64,000 nucleotides of DNA from Dolichospermum sp. FACHB-1091 (GTDB lineage: Bacteria; Cyanobacteriota; Cyanobacteriia; Cyanobacteriales; Nostocaceae): positions 186,001 through 250,000 of the forward strand of contig NZ_JACJSB010000001.1 of assembly GCF_014697585.1 (NCBI RefSeq), read 5' to 3'. Shown here piece by piece: positions 53,963-63,461 of this stretch (the first letter of the stretch is position 1; every line of letters begins with the position of its first letter). The notes under the pieces are model-generated. The model saw nothing but the letters and a program-made list of their open reading frames with translations, had not been told where the DNA came from and did not search any database. The position numbers and the translations under genes are program-made.

Positions 53963-54772
53963 ATGAATATTTTATTTCGCAACTCCCGCAGAAAACTTTC
54001 TCAAGGGGTATTATTTTGGCGTGAGGTTGGTAATGGAATACCTGTGGTTTTTCTGCATGGTGCATGGAATGATGGTAGTGAATGGGTATCAACAATGGAA
54101 TTACTGGCTGAGGGTATCCACTGCTTTGCACTAGATTTATTAGGTTTTGGTGAATCAGCTAATCCCGATATTCACCATTCTATAGATTTACAAGTGGAGT
54201 GTTTAGCTGATTTTTTGGAGGCTTTAAAATTAGAGAAAGTCTATTTAGTTGGTAATTCTTTAGGAGGTTGGATTGCTGCTAGTTATGCTTTAAAATATCC
54301 AGAACAAATATATGGTTTGATACTATTAGCACCAGAGGGTGTAGCAGCAGAAGGACAAAAACAGTATTGGGAAAAAAGACGGCGCTTATTTAATCTTTCA
54401 CCATTGATAATTAAATTTTTACGCTTAATCACTCCCTTAATTAAATTAATTGGTTGGGAAGAAAAAATCACTAAGGATTTAGAATTAAGAAAAACTTTGT
54501 TAGATTACCCTACAGCCTCTCACTTACTTTTTAACCGCAAAACTCCAGAAATAGAAGCAGAATTTTTAGAAAAACACTTACCTAATATGAAAGTACCCTG
54601 TTTAATTTTGCAAGGTAGTCAAGATACCACAGTTGCTATATCTAGAAGTAATACTTATGCTCAACTAATTCCTAATGTTAAGTTACATAATATTACCCAT
54701 GGAGAAAGTAATTTACCGGAATCTCGTCCTGGAGTTGTGGCCGAAGCTATTTGGTATTTTATCAATCAGTAA
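53963..54772 (+). CDS. Alpha/beta hydrolase
   Basis: A 269-residue hydrolase. Oxyanion HGAWNDGSEW, nucleophile elbow VGNSLGGW (Ser), the acid in ILQGSQDTTV (Asp), and the late histidine in NITHGESNLPESRPG complete a triad. Cap helices lie at 140-190. Probable esterase or related enzyme; the substrate is not evident. An ATG start with little Shine-Dalgarno. It lies 90 bp after the Nudix gene on the same strand. Confidence 0.85.
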   Translation: MNILFRNSRRKLSQGVLFWREVGNGIPVVFLHGAWNDGSEWVSTMELLAEGIHCFALDLLGFGESANPDIHHSIDLQVECLADFLEALKLEKVYLVGNSLGGWIAASYALKYPEQIYGLILLAPEGVAAEGQKQYWEKRRRLFNLSPLIIKFLRLITPLIKLIGWEEKITKDLELRKTLLDYPTASHLLFNRKTPEIEAEFLEKHLPNMKVPCLILQGSQDTTVAISRSNTYAQLIPNVKLHNITHGESNLPESRPGVVAEAIWYFINQ

Positions 54773-54835
54773 ATTAATCTAAGGACAAATTTTTAAATGA
54801 TTAAATTCGCTATAATATCTATGGAATGTAAAGGG

Positions 54836-56815
54836 CTACAAAGTCCTCGCCGCACCACTACACACAACTCGAAAACCGATAAGATAGAAGTTGTAGTCGA
54901 AGTAGTGGGTGTTGCGATAAGCAGAACGACAATTATCAGGATTATTACCCCACGACCCGCCACGTAGCACTTTAGCACTACCGCTTTGACTAGTCCAAGC
55001 AATACCAGATTGAGGCGCATTTATATAATTATCATGCCAATCGTCTTGACACCATTCCCAGACATTTCCGTGCATTTCGTACAAACCAAACCCGTTAGGG
55101 AGAAAAGTTCCTACATCTGTGGTTTGCTCTGTGGTTTGGTTTCGATATTGACCTTTTTGTATAGAATCGTAAGTATAATTACTATGATAGTTGACCAAAT
55201 GAGGGGTAATACTTTCACCAAAATAAAATGGTGTGGTTGTTCCCGCACGACAAGCATACTCCCATTCGGCTTCGCTGGGTAATCTGTAGTTTTTTCCTGT
55301 TCTTTGGCTTAACTTTTGACAGAATGTAACTGCATCATTCCAACTGACTTGTTCAACTGGGCGGTTATCACCTTTGAAGTAAGCAGGGTTAGTCCCCATG
55401 ATAGCTTGATATTGTGCCTGTGTCAATTCATATTTCCCTATCCAGAAACTGGGAACTCTAACTTGATGTTGGGGACTTTCATTTTCATTTCTTTTCGCTT
55501 CATTTTCCGGTGAACCCATCAAGAATTTTCCCCCTGGTATTTCTACCATTTCTAAGAAAACACCGTTTCCCAGGTCTTCTGTGAAGTATTTTGCTGTTGC
55601 GTTGCGTTGGTTGGTGATGTTTCCCTTTGCGTCTGTGGTCACAACTTCAAATTTAAAGATTTTCGGGTTGCTCACAGATGTGGTATTTTCTGGAGTTGGA
55701 TTTGGAGATGTGGAAGTTGTAGTTTTTGGTGTTGTTGGTTTATGATCTTGATTGTTAAATAGATTCTTAAATATATTGTTTCCTCCTACTGCTATAGTAA
55801 ATGTTCCCAATATTAAACTTGCAGATTTCAGAAAAATTCTCCGGGTAGATTTTGTTTTTGGTGGTTGTGAAGGTTTTACAATTGTTGGTGGTACAAAAGT
55901 TGTTGGTCTTGGTTGTAAAGATTGTTCTATTGTTGTTATTCTTTGCAAAATTTTATGGGTAGTTTGCGGACGATCTTTATATAAACGCTGCATCATATCA
56001 TCTAATAAATCTGCTAACATAGGTGATATTTCCTCCGATGTATGAATACGCCAATTTAGTCTCTCATGATCCGAATCATATATTGCAGGATCAAGTGGTT
56101 TTTTACCTGTCAGCAAATAAACAAATGTCCGTCCTAAAGCAAAAAAATCAGATTGGGGTACAGCGTTATTATTAATTTGTTCTGGGGGTGTGTAACCGGC
56201 CGAAACTATTGCTGTAACTTGGCCGTCTTGATTAACTACTGTTTCCGTAACTTGTCTAACTGTGCCAAAATCAATCAATACTGGTTGAGCATTTTCAGCC
56301 CTCAGCATAATGTTAGATGGCTTGATGTCTCGATGAAAAAAGTTTTGATTATGGACTTGTTCTAAAATAGTAACTAAATCTTTCAGCCAGTATATTGCTA
56401 AGGTTTGACCAATGGGACGCTTACGGTTTTGCATATATTTTTCTAAGTCTATTCCCTCAATTTTTTCCATGACAAAACAATGAATTGGGTTTCTGCTTTC
56501 GTTGGGAAAATAGACAAAGTAAGCATCTGGTTCTACTTTGGGAATACCGGGATGATTTAGTTGACTTAAAACGGCGGCTTCTTGTTTAAATAATTCTATT
56601 GCTTTTGGTTGATTATTAATCAGGACTTTGAGAACTTTGGTTTGATTTTTACCGATTTCATTAATCTGGTAGGTAACACCAAAGCCACCACGTCCTAACT
56701 CGATTATAGCCTGATAACGTCCTTGGAGTATCAATTCTGAACCACAGGCTTGACAAAAAAAGATATTGTCTGAATTTTCGGGATTTAGGCAGTTAGAATT
56801 GATGCACAGGCTCAT
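54836..56815 (-). CDS. Ser/Thr kinase fused to an FGE-sulfatase (C-type-lectin-fold) domain; candidate DGR target
   Basis: A 659-residue protein. A zinc ribbon (C4, C9, C21, C24) opens it. The kinase spans 33-300: GRGGFGVTYQ, VLKVLINN, FFHRDIKPSNIML, IDFGTVRQVTE. A transmembrane helix follows near 320-345 (SASLILGTFTIAVGG), then a Thr/Pro linker. The C-terminal half is FGE-sulfatase: EIPGGKFLMGSPENE, YRLPSEAEWEYACRAGT, GLYEMHGNVWEWCQDDW and VLRGGSWGNNPDNCRSA. The last part has codons of the form seen in variable regions of diversity-generating retroelements (next entry). The ligand-binding domain outside the membrane would be the varied part. I start at ATG 56815 (MSLCINSNC), since the upstream ATG lacks support. 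Confidence 0.88.
   Translation of the reverse strand: MSLCINSNCLNPENSDNIFFCQACGSELILQGRYQAIIELGRGGFGVTYQINEIGKNQTKVLKVLINNQPKAIELFKQEAAVLSQLNHPGIPKVEPDAYFVYFPNESRNPIHCFVMEKIEGIDLEKYMQNRKRPIGQTLAIYWLKDLVTILEQVHNQNFFHRDIKPSNIMLRAENAQPVLIDFGTVRQVTETVVNQDGQVTAIVSAGYTPPEQINNNAVPQSDFFALGRTFVYLLTGKKPLDPAIYDSDHERLNWRIHTSEEISPMLADLLDDMMQRLYKDRPQTTHKILQRITTIEQSLQPRPTTFVPPTIVKPSQPPKTKSTRRIFLKSASLILGTFTIAVGGNNIFKNLFNNQDHKPTTPKTTTSTSPNPTPENTTSVSNPKIFKFEVVTTDAKGNITNQRNATAKYFTEDLGNGVFLEMVEIPGGKFLMGSPENEAKRNENESPQHQVRVPSFWIGKYELTQAQYQAIMGTNPAYFKGDNRPVEQVSWNDAVTFCQKLSQRTGKNYRLPSEAEWEYACRAGTTTPFYFGESITPHLVNYHSNYTYDSIQKGQYRNQTTEQTTDVGTFLPNGFGLYEMHGNVWEWCQDDWHDNYINAPQSGIAWTSQSGSAKVLRGGSWGNNPDNCRSAYRNTHYFDYNFYLIGFRVVCSGAARTL
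54850..54960 (-). other. Candidate variable region of a diversity-generating retroelement
   Basis: In the codons after NCRSA the bases read TAT, CGC, AAC, ACC, CAC, TAC, TTC, GAC, TAC, AAC, TTC, TAT, CTT, ATC. All but CGC, GAC and ATC differ from AAC/AAT only at positions 1 and 2, as expected if template adenines were replaced. The conserved IGFRVVC end and a GC-rich stretch (GTGGTGCGGCGAGGAC) follow, where the initiation site would lie. The template and reverse transcriptase are not in the window. Confidence 0.6.
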
Positions 56816-56907
56816 AATCTTGGTAGGTAGCATACTTGTACTTATATGATATCCTACCTTGATTTACGGAAAAATGGTTAAATATTAAATATTGTCAGAT
56901 ATTTTCC

Positions 56908-58173
56908 CTAAAACCGTCCATTCCCTTGAATAATATGCTTCACTGTTGTTAAAGTTTCTAAACTAATAAATCCCCTTCTATGTCCTTTTTGATTGGACAT
57001 TCCTAAAAATACAGCTTCTCCTCGTGAGGAATGACGGGAAAAACGAGGGGAAGCATTAATATAGGTGGAAGCACTATTTACTCCTAATGCAAATTGGCGG
57101 CTTTCTTGATAGGATTCGGTGACAATACTATCAGCATGACTACTACTATATTGGTTAATCCAAGCGATCGCACTTTCTAAACTATCTACCAATTTAAAAG
57201 TCACTGTTTTTGTTAAATAAGGTGTCCCCCATTCTTCGTCTTTTACTAATTGTAACTGAGGAAAAGCTGCAACTAATTCTGCATCTCCTTTAAGTTCAAA
57301 ACCTTTTTCTTTTAAGCTACTCCATAGCACTAATAAGGAAGATGGTAAAGCTTGACGGTGAATTAAGACTTTTTCAATGGCATTTACTGGATCTGGTTCG
57401 CTTTCATGGCTATCTATAATCATCCAACGTACCATTTCTAAGCTACTATTGACAGACCAATACAGGTAACAATTACCCATGGCTGACTTGAGAACTGGAC
57501 AAGTTGCCTGTCTAACTACTTGTTGAATTAAACTAGTACGCCCATAAGGAATCACTAAACTTAAATACTGGTCTTGAGTAACTAAATCTCGCACAGATGC
57601 GCCATGTTCAGCAGTAATTAATTCTACACACCCCGCTGGTAAACCGACTTTGGTAATAGCTGTTTGTAGTGCATTAGCGATCGCTTTATTAGAATGACTA
57701 GCTTCTGTACTCCCTTTGAGAATAATACTATTACCAGTTTTCAGGCAAAAACCAGCCGCAATTGCCCCTAAATCTGGGAAAGCTTCATAAATAAAAGCAA
57801 TCACCCCTAGAGGCATTAACTGGGTATAACTTTGGGAGTCTTCCTGCTGATAGTCAGCAGTTCGGACTCGTCGCAAAGGATCAGATAATTCCCCCAACCG
57901 TTGCAGAATCTTCACTGCATTCTCCAACCTGGAGGGGGTTAGTCTCAACCAGTCCAAAATTAATTCTGGAACTGCCATTTCTCGACTTGCTTCTAAATCC
58001 AAGGTATTAGCTTCCAGAATTTCATCAAAATCCCGTTCTATGGCTTGTGCCATTGCTAACACAGCCCGACTCCTATCCGTCCCCTTGGTAATTCCCAATT
58101 TCAGAGAAGCTTGAAAAGCGCGTTCAGCACTTTTCATGGGTTCGGGGTAATCATCAATCACTTCATCTGTCAT
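56908..58173 (-). CDS. proA: Glutamate-5-semialdehyde dehydrogenase (gamma-glutamyl phosphate reductase)
   Basis: A 421-residue aldehyde-dehydrogenase-fold enzyme of proline synthesis. The NADPH-binding and substrate regions (SYTQLMPLGVIAFIYEAFPD, LKGSTEASHSNKAI) are seen. The catalytic cysteine region VVRQATCPVLKSAMGNCYLY is altered against the usual VPVIKHLDGxCH form, so activity or specificity may differ. The C-terminal ends VFLGMSNQKGHRRGFISLET in place of the usual LGTQKFHARGPMGLEE, again divergent. This is either a diverged ProA or a second copy. It lies 5 bp from the membrane protein gene upstream on the same strand, so co-transcription is likely. Confidence 0.75.
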   Translation of the reverse strand: MTDEVIDDYPEPMKSAERAFQASLKLGITKGTDRSRAVLAMAQAIERDFDEILEANTLDLEASREMAVPELILDWLRLTPSRLENAVKILQRLGELSDPLRRVRTADYQQEDSQSYTQLMPLGVIAFIYEAFPDLGAIAAGFCLKTGNSIILKGSTEASHSNKAIANALQTAITKVGLPAGCVELITAEHGASVRDLVTQDQYLSLVIPYGRTSLIQQVVRQATCPVLKSAMGNCYLYWSVNSSLEMVRWMIIDSHESEPDPVNAIEKVLIHRQALPSSLLVLWSSLKEKGFELKGDAELVAAFPQLQLVKDEEWGTPYLTKTVTFKLVDSLESAIAWINQYSSSHADSIVTESYQESRQFALGVNSASTYINASPRFSRHSSRGEAVFLGMSNQKGHRRGFISLETLTTVKHIIQGNGRF

Positions 58174-58177
58174 GGGG

Positions 58178-58639
58178 TTAACGTCTGTAAGTAAGCCAGA
58201 TCATTAGCGCTGGTAGAATTGCCAGTAACACTGCTACCATTGCCCAAGCGAGGAGGCTGGAACTATTAGCTAACCGCAGTGCTAATGGTAGCCATATAAT
58301 GACTAACACAAAAATAATGCCTAGCGCTATTGGTAAATAGCTTCGTTTTAAGGGAGGTTGAACAACGTGCCAACTATTTCCTTTCCAGCGCCAAGCCCGC
58401 TTATAAGGATAAGTTGTAGTTAGTTGTTCTAATATATATCCATTTTCTTCTACAACAAAAATCTGCTGACAGCGATCGCATCCAAAAGCTTCTGTCAGCG
58501 TGATGGGAATTAACTGTCCCTTGCGACGACAAGGACAAGCGTATTCCGTGTTTAGGTCTATTTTATCTGGTTTTTGAGGTTGCACAAGCGAGGTAAATAA
58601 CTTGAGCGGTTTTCTTACATTATTCCCCACTTTTTCCAA
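58178..58639 (-). CDS. Zinc-ribbon-like membrane protein, conserved in cyanobacteria
   Basis: A 153-residue protein. Two CxxC-like pairs (ACPCRRKGQ and GCDRCQQIF) form a zinc ribbon near 31-62. WRWKGNSWHVVQPPLKRSY follows, then two membrane helices near 103-120 (LPIALGIIFVLVIIWLPLAL) and 126-150. Function unknown to me. It precedes proA by 5 bp on the same strand. Confidence 0.65.
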   Translation of the reverse strand: MEKVGNNVRKPLKLFTSLVQPQKPDKIDLNTEYACPCRRKGQLIPITLTEAFGCDRCQQIFVVEENGYILEQLTTTYPYKRAWRWKGNSWHVVQPPLKRSYLPIALGIIFVLVIIWLPLALRLANSSSLLAWAMVAVLLAILPALMIWLTYRR

Positions 58640-58790
58640 AAATCAGTATGGGGAAACCTAAAATTACTCCTAGCGAAGTATTCCGAAAAGCCTACTATTA
58701 AAGCTCTCAACCGAAAAATCCATCGCATACCAATTTGATAGAGATGGAAAATCAGTTAGTTTTATTTTAATATAAAAACCTAAACTAGAA

Positions 58791-58862
58791 AGCGGGTAAC
58801 GCGATTCGAACGCGCGACATCAACCTTGGCAAGGTTGCGCTCTACCACTGAGCTATACCCGC
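58791..58862 (-). tRNA. tRNA-Gly (anticodon GCC)
   Basis: On the minus strand GCGGGTA pairs with TACCCGC, with D-arm GCTCAGTGGTAGAGC, anticodon loop TTGCCAA, and T-arm GCGCGTTCGAATCGCG. No CCA is encoded. It decodes GGC/GGU. Confidence 0.96.
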
Positions 58863-59018
58863 AACTCATCAATAATCTTATTATTCCAGATTTATTCTTG
58901 TTTGTCAACCCCTAAATTAAAAATTTTTTTCCCCGGTGCCATTGGTCAGTGGTCATTAGTTTTTAGTGAAAAAAATTACTTATTACCCATTACCTATTAC
59001 CCAATACCCATTACCTAA

Positions 59019-59510
59019 CTAACTTGCTAAATTCGGGCGTAATTGACGCATGAGACTGGCCATTTCTATGGCATTCATAGCATATTCCCAACCATGATTA
59101 CTTTTAATTCCCGCCCGTTCTAGAGCTTGCTGCATGGTATCCGTTGTCAAAATCCCAAAAATTACGGGTACTCCTGTTTGGAAACTAGCCGCAGCAATGC
59201 CTTTAGAAACTTCAGCAGATACATAATCAAAATGTGGCGTTTGTCCTTTGATGACTGCACCAAGACAAATTATGGCATCATAACGTCCAGACATTGCTAA
59301 TTGACGGGCTACATTGGGAACTTCAAAACTACCGGGAACCCAAACATAGTCTACTTGCTCGCCTTCGGGGTCAGGATTGATACCGTGACGTTTTAAGCAG
59401 TCTTTACATCCTTCCACTAGTTTCAGGGTGACAAGATCATTAAAGCGGGCGATAATCAATGCAAAGCGCAAAGACTCGGTTTGCTGAAAATTTCCTTCAA
59501 AAACTGCCAT
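59019..59510 (-). CDS. ribH: 6,7-dimethyl-8-ribityllumazine synthase
   Basis: A 163-residue riboflavin enzyme. [16 protein letters not shown], the [16 protein letters not shown] motif, [16 protein letters not shown] and [17 protein letters not shown]-type ends are intact. It condenses the ribityl-uracil with dihydroxybutanone phosphate, as a 60-mer or pentamer. It lies about 200 bp downstream of psbZ on the same strand; this pairing is common in cyanobacteria. Confidence 0.96.
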   Translation of the reverse strand: MAVFEGNFQQTESLRFALIIARFNDLVTLKLVEGCKDCLKRHGINPDPEGEQVDYVWVPGSFEVPNVARQLAMSGRYDAIICLGAVIKGQTPHFDYVSAEVSKGIAAASFQTGVPVIFGILTTDTMQQALERAGIKSNHGWEYAMNAIEMASLMRQLRPNLAS

Positions 59511-59714
59511 AATGCCTCTGAATCAATATTACAATAGGTACTTAACCAATATACTTTTCGGCTTTCAAAATATAAGAGCAGGAAAGCACAATCAGGAAAA
59601 AGTCGGCTAGAAAAAGAACATTTAAGAGCATTTTTTCTATTTTTACCTTTTGTATTGGCTTTTCTGCTCCTCTGATTTGTATGGTATATGTTAGTGGATA
59701 GTTAAAGCAGTTAA

Positions 59715-59903
59715 TTAAACTACAAAGAAGTTTAATATAGCAACTAACACAACTAAAGCCGCCCAAATTCCAGATCCAACCCAGAGCAGTTTTTTAGATT
59801 CTACCCAGTTTTGAGGAGTGGCGTAAACAACGGGTACACCAATCACAAGCACGAAAGAGAACAAGACTAGTGATATTAAAGCGATTTGAAATACTGTGGT
59901 CAT
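59715..59903 (-). CDS. psbZ: Photosystem II protein PsbZ
   Basis: A 62-residue two-helix membrane protein: [20 protein letters not shown], then [16 protein letters not shown], then [16 protein letters not shown]. Exact family form. It sits at the periphery of photosystem II near CP43 and supports light-harvesting contacts. It precedes ribH. Cyanobacteria keep this pair. Confidence 0.96.
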   Translation of the reverse strand: MTTVFQIALISLVLFSFVLVIGVPVVYATPQNWVESKKLLWVGSGIWAALVVLVAILNFFVV

Positions 59904-60160
59904 TTTGTTTTTCCCAACATAACGAAATCTTAGTTTACTCCAGGTGTGCTGCTGTTTATAGTCTTAGTGGTTTTCAGCGAACCTTCTGAACTCACAAAGC
60001 ATCACCTGATCAATTAATATTTTACGTCGGGTTTGTAACAGTTGCTCATGTCTAATTTTCCAATCTGCTGATTAGACATTGGGAAAATGATTAAGATGGA
60101 AATGATATTCCCTGTTTCCTGTTAAGAGTCCCCTGTCACTTTTAACTCACTTTTAAATAT

Positions 60161-62860
60161 ATGGATTTAATTCTTTGTCATACAACTGCTGACTTTGACG
60201 CTTTGGGGGCAGCGGTAGGGTTGACTTGTCTGCAACCGGGAAGTAAAATCGTCCTCACTGGGGGCGCTCATCCCCCTGTCAGGGATTTTTTGGCACTACA
60301 CCGTGACGAGTATCCGTTAATTGAAAGACGTTCAGTAATTCCTGAGAAAATTCGTTCTTTAACGGTTGTAGATACTCAAAAGCGCGATCGCTTGGGTAAA
60401 GCAGCTATCTGGTTTGATTTAGCTAATGTGGAAAAGATCATCATTTATGATCATCATCTCGAACAGAAGAGAGATATTCCCTCTACTGAATCATACATTG
60501 AAGAAGTAGGGGCTACAACTACTTTAATGGTAGAAAGATTACAAAAAAGCAATATTTCTTTAAATTCCGCTCAAGCGACGGTAATGGCTTTGGGTATTCA
60601 TGTAGATACAGGTTCATTAACTTATAAACAATCTACAGCCAGAGATGCTTTAGCATTAGGTTGGTTAATGCAGCAAGGAGCAAATTTATCAGTTATTTCT
60701 ACCTATCGAGATCCTGGTTTATCACCACAATTACAACAGTTATTAAGTCAAGCTTTGGAAAACTTAGAATATCTTTGTTTGCGGGGATATACTATTGCTT
60801 GGGTGACAATAAAAACAGATAGTTTTGTACCGGGTTTATCGGGTTTAGCTTCAGAAATAATTGATTTAACAGAAACCGATGCCGTACTATTAGCAAATGA
60901 ATATCCTTTAAGTGAAGAAGATTGGCGATTAACAGTAATTGGGAGAACACAAATTCCCCAAACAAACCTTAATCAATTATTTACATCTTATGGTGGCGGT
61001 GGACATTCCCAAGCAGCATCTTTAAACCTCCGCACTACAGATTCCCAAGCAATTTTACAACAATTATTAGATGGATTAAAAGGGCAAATTCCCCACCCTC
61101 CTATTGCTAGAGATCTAATGTCTTCTCCAGTGCGAACAATTCGCCCGGAGACTACTATAGCCGAAGCACAAAGGATTTTATTACGTTATGGACATTCAGG
61201 TTTATCTGTAGTTAATAACCAAGATTTATTAATTGGAATTATTTCCAGACGTGATTTAGATATTGCTTTACATCATGGATTTAGTCATGCACCAGTTAAA
61301 GGTTATATGACAAGTAATTTAAAAACAATTACCCCTGATACTTCCTTACCAGAAATTGAGTCTTTAATGGTAACTTATGATATTGGCAGATTACCAGTAT
61401 TAGAGCAAGGGCAATTAGTTGGTATTGTCACTCGCACCGATGTTTTAAGAGAACTGCATCAATTAACAATTCAAAATCCCCAATCCCAAATCCAAAGCTA
61501 TGATCAGAATTTGCGACTCAATTATGAATTAGAAAAACGTCTTACTCCTCAACTGTGGCAATTACTTAATATCGCTTCTCAAGAAGCAGAAAAACGAGGC
61601 TGGCATCTTTATTTAGTTGGTGGTGCAGTGCGAGATTTACTATTATCAGAAACAGAAAATCGCACTTTAATGATTAATGATATTGATTTAGTAGTTGATG
61701 GTTTTCATAAAACAGCAAATGTCGGTGCAGGGGTAGAACTAGCTAAAGCCTTACAGCACATTTATCAAAATGCCAGATTAGAAATTCATGGTGCTTTTCA
61801 AACTGCGGCTTTATTATGGCATAAAGATATATTATTAGATTCATTATGGGTAGATATTGCCACAGCCAGAACCGAGTTTTATCCTTATCCAGCAGCAAAT
61901 CCAGAAGTTGAAGCTAGTTCCATTCGTCAAGATTTATATCGGCGAGATTTTACAATTAATGCTATGGCTTTGCGGTTAACTTCTCCTCGTGCTGGTGAAT
62001 TATTAGATTTTTTTGGTGGTTTTATAGACTTAAAAAATCAGCAAATTAGAATCTTACACGCTAATAGTTTTATTGAAGATCCGACGCGGATTTATCGCGG
62101 GGTGCGGTTTGCGGTACGGTTTGGATTTTCCCTAGAAACCCAAACAGAAACCTATATTCGTTATGCTATAAATAGTGGAGTTTATAATCGTACTAGTCAA
62201 GAAAATAGTAAAACTCCGGCTTTGCAAACTCGACTAAAAACTGAATTAAAGTATATTTTGGCAGCACATTATTGGCAATCAGCTTTAGAATTACTTAATA
62301 ATTTAGGGGCTTTACAATGTATTCATCCTACGCTAAAATTAGATAGAGAACTTAACCGACAATTAAATTTATTAAACCACTGTTTAAGGAAATTTGACAA
62401 AAAACAAACTTTAATAAATTGGCAAATGCGTCTGGAGGTATTAATAGCTTATTTAAAACCAGAATATCGGGAAAAAGTTGCTAAAAATCTCCAAGTAGCT
62501 GATGATAGTATTAGCAGATTAGAGAAATTATCTGAAATTCAATCTGAGGTAATGAGATTATTACCCACTTTTGAAAAACCCAGTCAAACTGTATATTTAC
62601 TCAAAAAATATGATTTACAAACTTTGATTTTAATTGCTTTACAAAGTCCCCGGAAAATTAGAAGAAGAATTTGGCAATATTTAACAAATTGGGGAAATAT
62701 TCAACCGCTGTTAAATGGGAATGATTTAAAACAATTAGGTTATAAACCTAGTCCCCAATATAAGCAAATGCTTGATGATTTATTAACTGCGACTGTAGAT
62801 GGTATAATTAAGGATAAGGCTCAAGCACAGGAATTTTTAGCCCAGCATTATCCTGGGTAA
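60161..62860 (+). CDS. DHH-CBS-CCA/A-adding tRNA nucleotidyltransferase fusion
   Basis: An 899-residue three-part enzyme. Residues 1-310: DHH phosphoesterase (TTADFDALGAAVG, IYDHH, GGGGHSQAAS in the DHHA1 part). Residues about 322-440: two CBS domains (DLMSSPVRTIRPETTIAEA, VKGYMTSNLKTITPDTSLPE). Residues about 465-895: class II tRNA nucleotidyltransferase (LVGGAVRDLLL, DIDLVVDG, the QDLYRRDFTINAMAL and EDPTRIYRGVRFAVRFGF segments). Bacteria with split activities use this kind as the A-adding or CC-adding enzyme. The CBS part may sense adenine nucleotides. Nothing in the window supplies the other half, which would be elsewhere. Confidence 0.92.
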   Translation: MDLILCHTTADFDALGAAVGLTCLQPGSKIVLTGGAHPPVRDFLALHRDEYPLIERRSVIPEKIRSLTVVDTQKRDRLGKAAIWFDLANVEKIIIYDHHLEQKRDIPSTESYIEEVGATTTLMVERLQKSNISLNSAQATVMALGIHVDTGSLTYKQSTARDALALGWLMQQGANLSVISTYRDPGLSPQLQQLLSQALENLEYLCLRGYTIAWVTIKTDSFVPGLSGLASEIIDLTETDAVLLANEYPLSEEDWRLTVIGRTQIPQTNLNQLFTSYGGGGHSQAASLNLRTTDSQAILQQLLDGLKGQIPHPPIARDLMSSPVRTIRPETTIAEAQRILLRYGHSGLSVVNNQDLLIGIISRRDLDIALHHGFSHAPVKGYMTSNLKTITPDTSLPEIESLMVTYDIGRLPVLEQGQLVGIVTRTDVLRELHQLTIQNPQSQIQSYDQNLRLNYELEKRLTPQLWQLLNIASQEAEKRGWHLYLVGGAVRDLLLSETENRTLMINDIDLVVDGFHKTANVGAGVELAKALQHIYQNARLEIHGAFQTAALLWHKDILLDSLWVDIATARTEFYPYPAANPEVEASSIRQDLYRRDFTINAMALRLTSPRAGELLDFFGGFIDLKNQQIRILHANSFIEDPTRIYRGVRFAVRFGFSLETQTETYIRYAINSGVYNRTSQENSKTPALQTRLKTELKYILAAHYWQSALELLNNLGALQCIHPTLKLDRELNRQLNLLNHCLRKFDKKQTLINWQMRLEVLIAYLKPEYREKVAKNLQVADDSISRLEKLSEIQSEVMRLLPTFEKPSQTVYLLKKYDLQTLILIALQSPRKIRRRIWQYLTNWGNIQPLLNGNDLKQLGYKPSPQYKQMLDDLLTATVDGIIKDKAQAQEFLAQHYPG

Positions 62861-62885
62861 TTAAAATTGAAAATATGAGGTTAAT

Positions 62886-63461
62886 ATGCAAATCCAAACA
62901 TCCAGCAAATATTACACTCCAGAAGAATATATAGAACTAGAGGAAAAATCAGAATTTAAAAATGAATATATACACGGGGAAATTATACCTATGACTGGTG
63001 GAACTACAAATCATAATGAAATTGCAGGTAATTTTTATCTACATTTTAAATTAAAAATGCGGAATCAAAATTACAAGATTTATATGGGTGATGTTAAATT
63101 ATGGATAGAGCGTTATCAAATATATACTTATCCAGATATTATGGTAATTCAAGGAGAACCAACATATCAAGGAACTGGAACTACTCAAGTAACAAATCCT
63201 TTAATGATTGTAGAAGTGTTATCTAAATCAACTATAAATTATGATAAAACTGACAAATTTAGATTTTATCGTTCTCTTCCTGAATTGAAAGAATATATTA
63301 TGATTAACCAATATGAATATTTTATTGAACAATTTGCTAAAAATGCAGAAGAACAATGGGTATTAACTGAATATGAATCAGTCAATGATATATTATCTTT
63401 AAAATCAATAGATTTTCAAATTCCTTTTAGCGATATTTATGAAGGTGTAAATTTCCAGTAG
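62886..63461 (+). CDS. Uma2-family PD-(D/E)XK nuclease-like protein
   Basis: A 191-residue Uma2 protein. E27 (NEYIHGEII), D84 (YPDIMVI), E110 (LMIVEVLS) and K114 make the PD-(D/E)XK core. The family is multi-copy in cyanobacteria and of unsettled role. The start ATG 62886 has AGGTTA 5 bp upstream. The last 18 codons lie inside a 117-bp unit that is present three times, so its downstream DNA is two extra copies of the gene's own 3' end. The intact stop lies in the first copy. Confidence 0.85.
   Translation: MQIQTSSKYYTPEEYIELEEKSEFKNEYIHGEIIPMTGGTTNHNEIAGNFYLHFKLKMRNQNYKIYMGDVKLWIERYQIYTYPDIMVIQGEPTYQGTGTTQVTNPLMIVEVLSKSTINYDKTDKFRFYRSLPELKEYIMINQYEYFIEQFAKNAEEQWVLTEYESVNDILSLKSIDFQIPFSDIYEGVNFQ

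Noticed and set aside
58979-59018. Possible regulatory element ahead of tRNA-Gly or after ribH
   Set aside because: It consists of TTACCCA/TTACCTA-type heptamers like those at 52787 and shows no further structure.
59542-59766. 74-codon frame between psbZ and ribH
   Set aside because: Overlaps the psbZ end out of frame and has no conserved feature; it is spacer.
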